Shown in pieces: positions 59,165 through 64,000 of a stretch of 64,000 nt of DNA. The DNA is taken from the NCBI RefSeq assembly GCF_947623445.1, contig NC_135242.1, positions 4,898,001 to 4,962,000 of the forward strand, written 5' to 3'. The notes under the pieces are model-generated. The model did no database searches. It was not told the DNA's origin and saw only the letters and a list, made by a program, of their open reading frames with translations. The translations under genes were made by a program, and so were the position numbers. Every line of letters starts with the position of its first letter. Positions within the stretch are counted from its first letter, which is position 1. This DNA is from Clavelina lepadiformis. Taxonomy: Eukaryota > Chordata > Ascidiacea > Aplousobranchia > Clavelinidae.

Positions 59165-59955
59165 GGCTACGATACTGTGCGCTGATAATATATTTTTGTA
59201 AACTGTAAAAAACATTAATCAAGTGAAACTGGTCAGGCTTAATCAATATGAGGTCAATAAAAGTTCGACTTTGACAAGAGCAATCTCAGAAGTGATGAAC
59301 GTACGGGGCCATGGTTTAGTGGCAAAGCGTCTGTCTAGTAGCAGAGCACGCTTTAGTCAGTGGATACGTATAACCAATTTATTATACTGATACGCTGGAG
59401 AACACATAAAATAAACTTTTTTCTGGACCAAATGCGATTTTAAAAAGTAGGTCACGCAGCCCATAGTTAAAAAATTGAGGCAGGTAGGTTAGGATAATGT
59501 CGCGCACCCGGTTTAGGTGGGTTGAGCATCTTCCGCGATGTTTTCCGTTTTAGGTGGTGATGGCGCGTCCCCACTGGTACCGACCCTGTTGAAAACCTCG
59601 TCGTGGGGGCCCTTGTCATTGTCCACAACTCCGTTGAGTGAGTGAGTGAGTGAGTGAGTGAGTGAGTGAGTGAGTGAGTGAGTGAGTGATTTATCCCGGA
59701 TTTGTTGGGGTCAGCGTCATTCACCTCGTCCAACTATGTTTGTTCGTTCTGATCTTCGTCTCGATTGTCTTCAATTTGAAAACAATAAAAATAAATATAT
59801 ATACACTACTGTATTTACAAAATAAACATATCTAAAATAAAACATGTTCAAAAATGATATTGATTAGAAATTAAAAAATTGTTTGACTTTTGAAAAGCTC
59901 ATCGTGAAAATGAAAATGCAGACAAAAACGTTGGAAAATTAGAAAATAACGAAAA

Positions 59956-60073
59956 GCCTACAACACCCGGTATTCCCAGGCGGTCACCCATCCAAGTACT
60001 AACCGGGCCCGACGTTGCTTAACTTCCCAGATCGGACGAGATGGGGTGTACTCAACGTGGTATGGTCGTAGGC
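59956..60073 (-). rRNA. 5S ribosomal RNA
   Basis: Full consensus copy with T4 terminator. Confidence 0.97.
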
Positions 60074-60532
60074 GATTGTCTCTCGCTAAAACGGCGCTTT
60101 TATTCGAGCACTTTAGTACATGCCTACTTTAATGTGCTTTGGCGTCGTATGAGTGCATTAATATAACGGATTCATGAATTGGTTAAAAACGTTTTATAAC
60201 AGTTTGCTACATTTTAAACAACAATATTTTGCTCACGACAAGCTATATTCCTTGAACTAAAGAGACATTAGAAAATTTCAACCGGATAAAAATGTTTGCC
60301 ACGTTTGAAATATTATTAAAGAAAGTGTCACGATGTTGGAACAAAAATTCAGGTATTTTGGTTTTTCAAGGTTTGGCTTCGCCTAGAAAAGAGCCTAGTA
60401 TTGGCCAAGGCTGCAAACTCGAACTTAACATAACTCGATCATTTACTGTAAATCAAGCAAACAAGGCTTATGAATTACTTCTGCTGCATTACCAATGCTA
60501 GAATGAAGAAGACAATTAATCAGCAAAGATAA

Positions 60533-60538
60533 GTCTCT

Positions 60539-60599
<61 letters not shown>

Positions 60600-60606
60600 A
60601 GGGACG
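60533..60606 (+). tRNA. tRNA-Asn(GTT)
   Basis: Clean consensus copy. Confidence 0.96.
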
Positions 60607-60840
60607 GGAGATTCTTCAAGGTGAAACTTTGAAAACGATACTTGTGCTTTATAAACTTTTTGAAAAGATTAACCTTTCGTTTTCTTCGACCGTTCTCGAA
60701 AACTTTCACGTGTGAGGCGAACGTGATAACCTTTACACAACCGAAGCAAAACATCGAAAGAGCATAGAAATAGCAAGTGAATTTTATTTGAATTCTTTCC
60801 ATTAAGTCTGATATTTTATTGCGCAAATAAATTTTAAACT

Positions 60841-60913
60841 TGTTCTCGCCCAGGATCGAACTGGGGACCTTTCGCGTGTAAGGCGAACGTGATAACCGCT
60901 ACACTACGAGAAC
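60841..60913 (-). tRNA. tRNA-Val(TAC)
   Basis: Clean copy. Confidence 0.96.
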
Positions 60914-61642
60914 GGGTTGAGGTAATGAAAGTTTGTATTATTTTCATTTTTAAAGCGCTGCTTTTACGTGAAGTGGAAATCGATATTTTGAATATTTCAA
61001 TTTGACCAAAGTTGTAATCAAACGATGGTTCCTCCCGGAATCAAATCGTGAAAGTGCTTCGTGTAGAATGGACATTTCTTTGTATGAAAGCGCTTCATTA
61101 CTGTTGGAATTAAAAACGAATTTCAAACTTTTTAGGGACCTCTCATATTTCCGCCCATGATTCAGCTGTGGACCTTAAGCGTGTTAGACGAACAGGATAA
61201 CCCAAACTCTACGGAGGAACGACAGGGGGAAGAAGGACTCAATTTAATGATGTTTTAAAGTTGTGATTATGTGACCAAACGAGAGTAGAAACCAGTTTAT
61301 TGCAAAATATTTGCACTGAAAGCTTCCTTTGGAATGTCATTGAGTCAACTACAAGGAGAATATTGAAAATATGCAATGCGTCGGGCACTTGAAACCACAT
61401 GTCAGAGAGACTTGTGCATTAACATTCTGAACATCTAGCTCGCATTGCACGAATAACATCGCAGTTTTATGATGGATAACCTCGATCGACTGTTAGCCAA
61501 ATTCTTGCTGGTTTCAACCAACCAACACAGGGTGAGGAAAACATTATGACGATTGTATGCTGCGCATGTAATACGATGTTTTTTGTGTCTTGCTAAAATT
61601 CCATTTAAAGCTGACAACACAACTTAACGGTGTAAGTAGAAT

Positions 61643-61715
61643 AGGCTCCAGTGAGAATTGAACTCACGACCCCTGGTTTACAAGACCAGTGCTCTAACCC
61701 CTGAGCTATAGAGGC
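61643..61715 (-). tRNA. tRNA-Thr(TGT), C2:C71 mismatch
   Basis: G71C only. Confidence 0.9.
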
Positions 61716-62506
61716 GGCTACGATACTGTGCGCTGATAATATATTTTTGTAAACTGTAAAAAACATTAATCAAGTGAAACTGGTCAGGCTTAATCAATAT
61801 GAGGTCAATAAAAGTTCGACTTTGACAAGAGCAATCTCAGAAGTGATGAACGTACGGGGCCATGGTTTAGTGGCAAAGCGTCTGTCTAGTAGCAGAGCAC
61901 GCTTTAGTCAGTGGATACGTATAACCAATTTATTATACTGATACGCTGGAGAACACATAAAATAAACTTTTTTCTGGACCAAATGCGATTTTAAAAAGTA
62001 GGTCACGCAGCCCATAGTTAAAAAATTGAGGCAGGTAGGTTAGGATAATGTCGCGCACCCGGTTTAGGTGGGTTGAGCATCTTCCGCGATGTTTTCCGTT
62101 TTAGGTGGTGATGGCGCGTCCCCACTGGTACCGACCCTGTTGAAAACCTCGTCGTGGGGGCCCTTGTCATTGTCCACAACTCCGTTGAGTGAGTGAGTGA
62201 GTGAGTGAGTGAGTGAGTGAGTGAGTGAGTGAGTGAGTGACTTATCCCGGATTTGTTGGGGTCAGCGTCATTCACCTCGTCCAACTATGTTTGTTCGTTC
62301 TGATCTTCGTCTCGATTGTCTTCAATTTGAAAACAATAAAAATATATATATATACAGTACTGTATTTACAAAATAAACATATCTAAAATAAAACATGTTC
62401 AAAAATGATATTGATTAGAAATTAAAAAATTGTTTGACTTTTGAAAAGCTCATCGTGAAAATGAAAATGCAGACAAAAACGTTGGAAAATTAGAAAATAA
62501 CGAAAA

Positions 62507-62624
62507 GCCTACAACACCCGGTATTCCCAGGCGGTCACCCATCCAAGTACTAACCGGGCCCGACGTTGCTTAACTTCCCAGATCGGACGAGATGGGGTGT
62601 ACTCAACGTGGTATGGTCGTAGGC
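62507..62624 (-). rRNA. 5S ribosomal RNA
   Basis: Full consensus copy with T4 terminator. Confidence 0.97.
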
Positions 62625-63083
62625 GATTGTCTCTCGCTAAAACGGCGCTTTTATTCGAGCACTTTAGTACATGCCTACTTTAATGTGCTTTGGCGTCGTA
62701 TGAGTGCATTAATATAACGGATTCATGAATTGGTTAAAAACGTTTTATAACAGTTTGCTACATTTTAAACAACAATATTTTGCTCACGACAAGCTATATT
62801 CCTTGAACTAAAGAGACATTAGAAAATTTCAACCGGATAAAAATGTTTGCCACCTTTGAAATATTATTAAAGAAAGTGTCACGATGTTGGAACAAAAATT
62901 CAAGTATTTTGGTTTTTCAAGGTTTGGCTTCGCCTAGAAAAGAGCCTAGTATTGGCCAAGGCTGCAAACTCGAACTTAACATAACTCGATCATTTACTGT
63001 AAATCAAGCAAACAAGGCTTATGAATTACTTCTGCTGCATTACCAATGCTAGAATGAAGAAGACAATTAATCAGCAAAGATAA

Positions 63084-63089
63084 GTCTCT

Positions 63090-63150
<61 letters not shown>

Positions 63151-63157
63151 AGGGACG
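63084..63157 (+). tRNA. tRNA-Asn(GTT)
   Basis: Clean consensus copy. Confidence 0.96.
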
Positions 63158-63391
63158 GGAGATTCTTCAAGGTGAAACTTTGAAAACGATACTTGTGCTT
63201 TATAAACTTTTTGAAAAGATTAACCTTTCGTTTTCTTCGACCGTTCTCGAAAACTTTCACGTGTGAGGCGAACGTGATAACCTTTACACAACCGAAGCAA
63301 AACATCGAAAGAGCATAGAAATAGCAAGTGAATTTTATTTGAATTCTTTCCATTAAGTCTGATATTTTATTGCGCAAATAAATTTTAAACT

Positions 63392-63464
63392 TGTTCTCGC
63401 CCAGGATCGAACTGGGGACCTTTCGCGTGTAGGGCGAACGTGACAACCGCTACACTACGAGAAC
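63392..63464 (-). tRNA. tRNA-Val(TAC), T33C variant
   Basis: T33C and A21G; sixth and last such copy in the window. Confidence 0.88.
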
Positions 63465-64000
63465 GGGTTGAGGTAATGAAAGTTTGTATTATTTTCATTT
63501 TTAAAGCGCTGCTTTTACGTGAAGTGGAAATCGATATTTTGAATATTTCAATTTGACCAAAGTTGTAATCAAACGATGGTTCCTCCCGGAATCAAATCGT
63601 GAAAGTGCTTCGTGTAGAATGGACATTTCTTTGTATGAAAGCGCTTCATTACTGTTGGAATTAAAAACGAATTTCAAACTTTTTAGGGACCTCTCATATT
63701 TCCGCCCATGATTCAGCTGTGGACCTTAAGCGTGTTAGACGAACAGGATAACCCAAACTCTACGGAGGAACGACAGGGGGAAGGAGGACTCAATTTAATG
63801 ATGTTTTAAAGTTGTGATTATGTGACCAAACGAGAGTAGAAACCAGTTTATTGCAAAATATTTGCACTGAAAGCTTCCTTTGGAATGTCATTGAGTCAAC
63901 TACAAGGAGAATATTGAAAATATGCAATGCGTCGGGCACTTGAAACCACATGTCAGAGAGACTTGTGCATTAACATTCTGAACATCTAGCTCGCATTGCA

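Larger units (their letters stand above)
57405..59955. repeat. Array unit, 2,551 bases, short type, T33C Val
   Basis: Counterpart of 49716. TGAG tract 59636-59689. Confidence 0.97.
59956..62506. repeat. Array unit, 2,551 bases, short type
   Basis: Clean Asn and Val, C2:C71 Thr. TGAG tract 62187-62240. Confidence 0.97.
62507..64000. repeat. Array unit cut by window end, T33C Val
   Basis: Contains 5S, Asn, Val and their relics, and ends exactly with the 78-base inverted-repeat element (63923-64000). The array evidently continues to the right. Confidence 0.97.

Noticed and set aside
59467-59733. Protein with THSL tetrapeptide repeats as a functional gene
   Set aside because: The repeats are a translated (TGAG)n microsatellite inside an exon fragment that has no promoter, splice partners or stable length.
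22599-64000. CRISPR-like array
   Set aside because: Repeats are kilobase units with full RNA genes, not short repeats with unique spacers, and the window is eukaryotic.

Overview
The window is eukaryotic and almost certainly from an animal. It is AT-rich, carries RNA polymerase III genes with internal promoters, holds spliced exons of a chromatin-type ATPase relative, and contains DNA transposons with TA and TTAA target duplications. A marine invertebrate such as a tunicate is plausible, but the sequence does not settle the species.

Most of the window (about 11,166 to 64,000, and in rearranged form 1 to 11,165) is one tandem array. Each unit holds a 5S rRNA gene (minus), tRNA-Asn(GTT) (plus), tRNA-Val(TAC) (minus) and tRNA-Thr(TGT) (minus), in that left-to-right order. 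Each also holds several decayed tRNA copies, a 78-base inverted-repeat element of unknown nature, and a captured protein-coding fragment interrupted by a (TGAG)n microsatellite. I count 20 complete and 1 truncated 5S genes, 28 tRNA-Asn, 28 tRNA-Val and 20 tRNA-Thr copies. Short units are about 2.53-2.59 kb with one Asn/Val module. Long units are about 3.35 kb with two modules, and one unit of 4.67 kb has three.

The copies are not equal. In the short units tRNA-Asn looks intact, but tRNA-Thr carries an acceptor-stem mismatch. In the long units the Asn copies are damaged, often in box B, while Thr is often clean. tRNA-Val occurs as clean copies and as three damaged variants, one of which (T33C) nearly alternates along the array. 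Private point changes shared between distant units show that blocks of several units were copied together (about 27.6-38 kb matches 44.5-55 kb; 48-50.7 kb matches 55.9-58.4 kb).

The left 11 kb is disturbed. A 467-base MITE with TTAA duplications sits in a decayed tRNA-Val copy at three places. One MITE copy was later hit by an internally deleted pogo/Tigger-like transposon (5593-7273) at a TA whose empty form is visible in the other two copies. Between 8.2 and 10.7 kb lies a single-copy stretch with the last four exons of an ATAD2-like gene on the minus strand. The first of these exons is the source of the coding fragment found in every array unit, which ties the array's origin to this gene. 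No ordinary long protein-coding gene is present elsewhere; the recurring short ORFs are read-throughs of tRNA genes and spacers.
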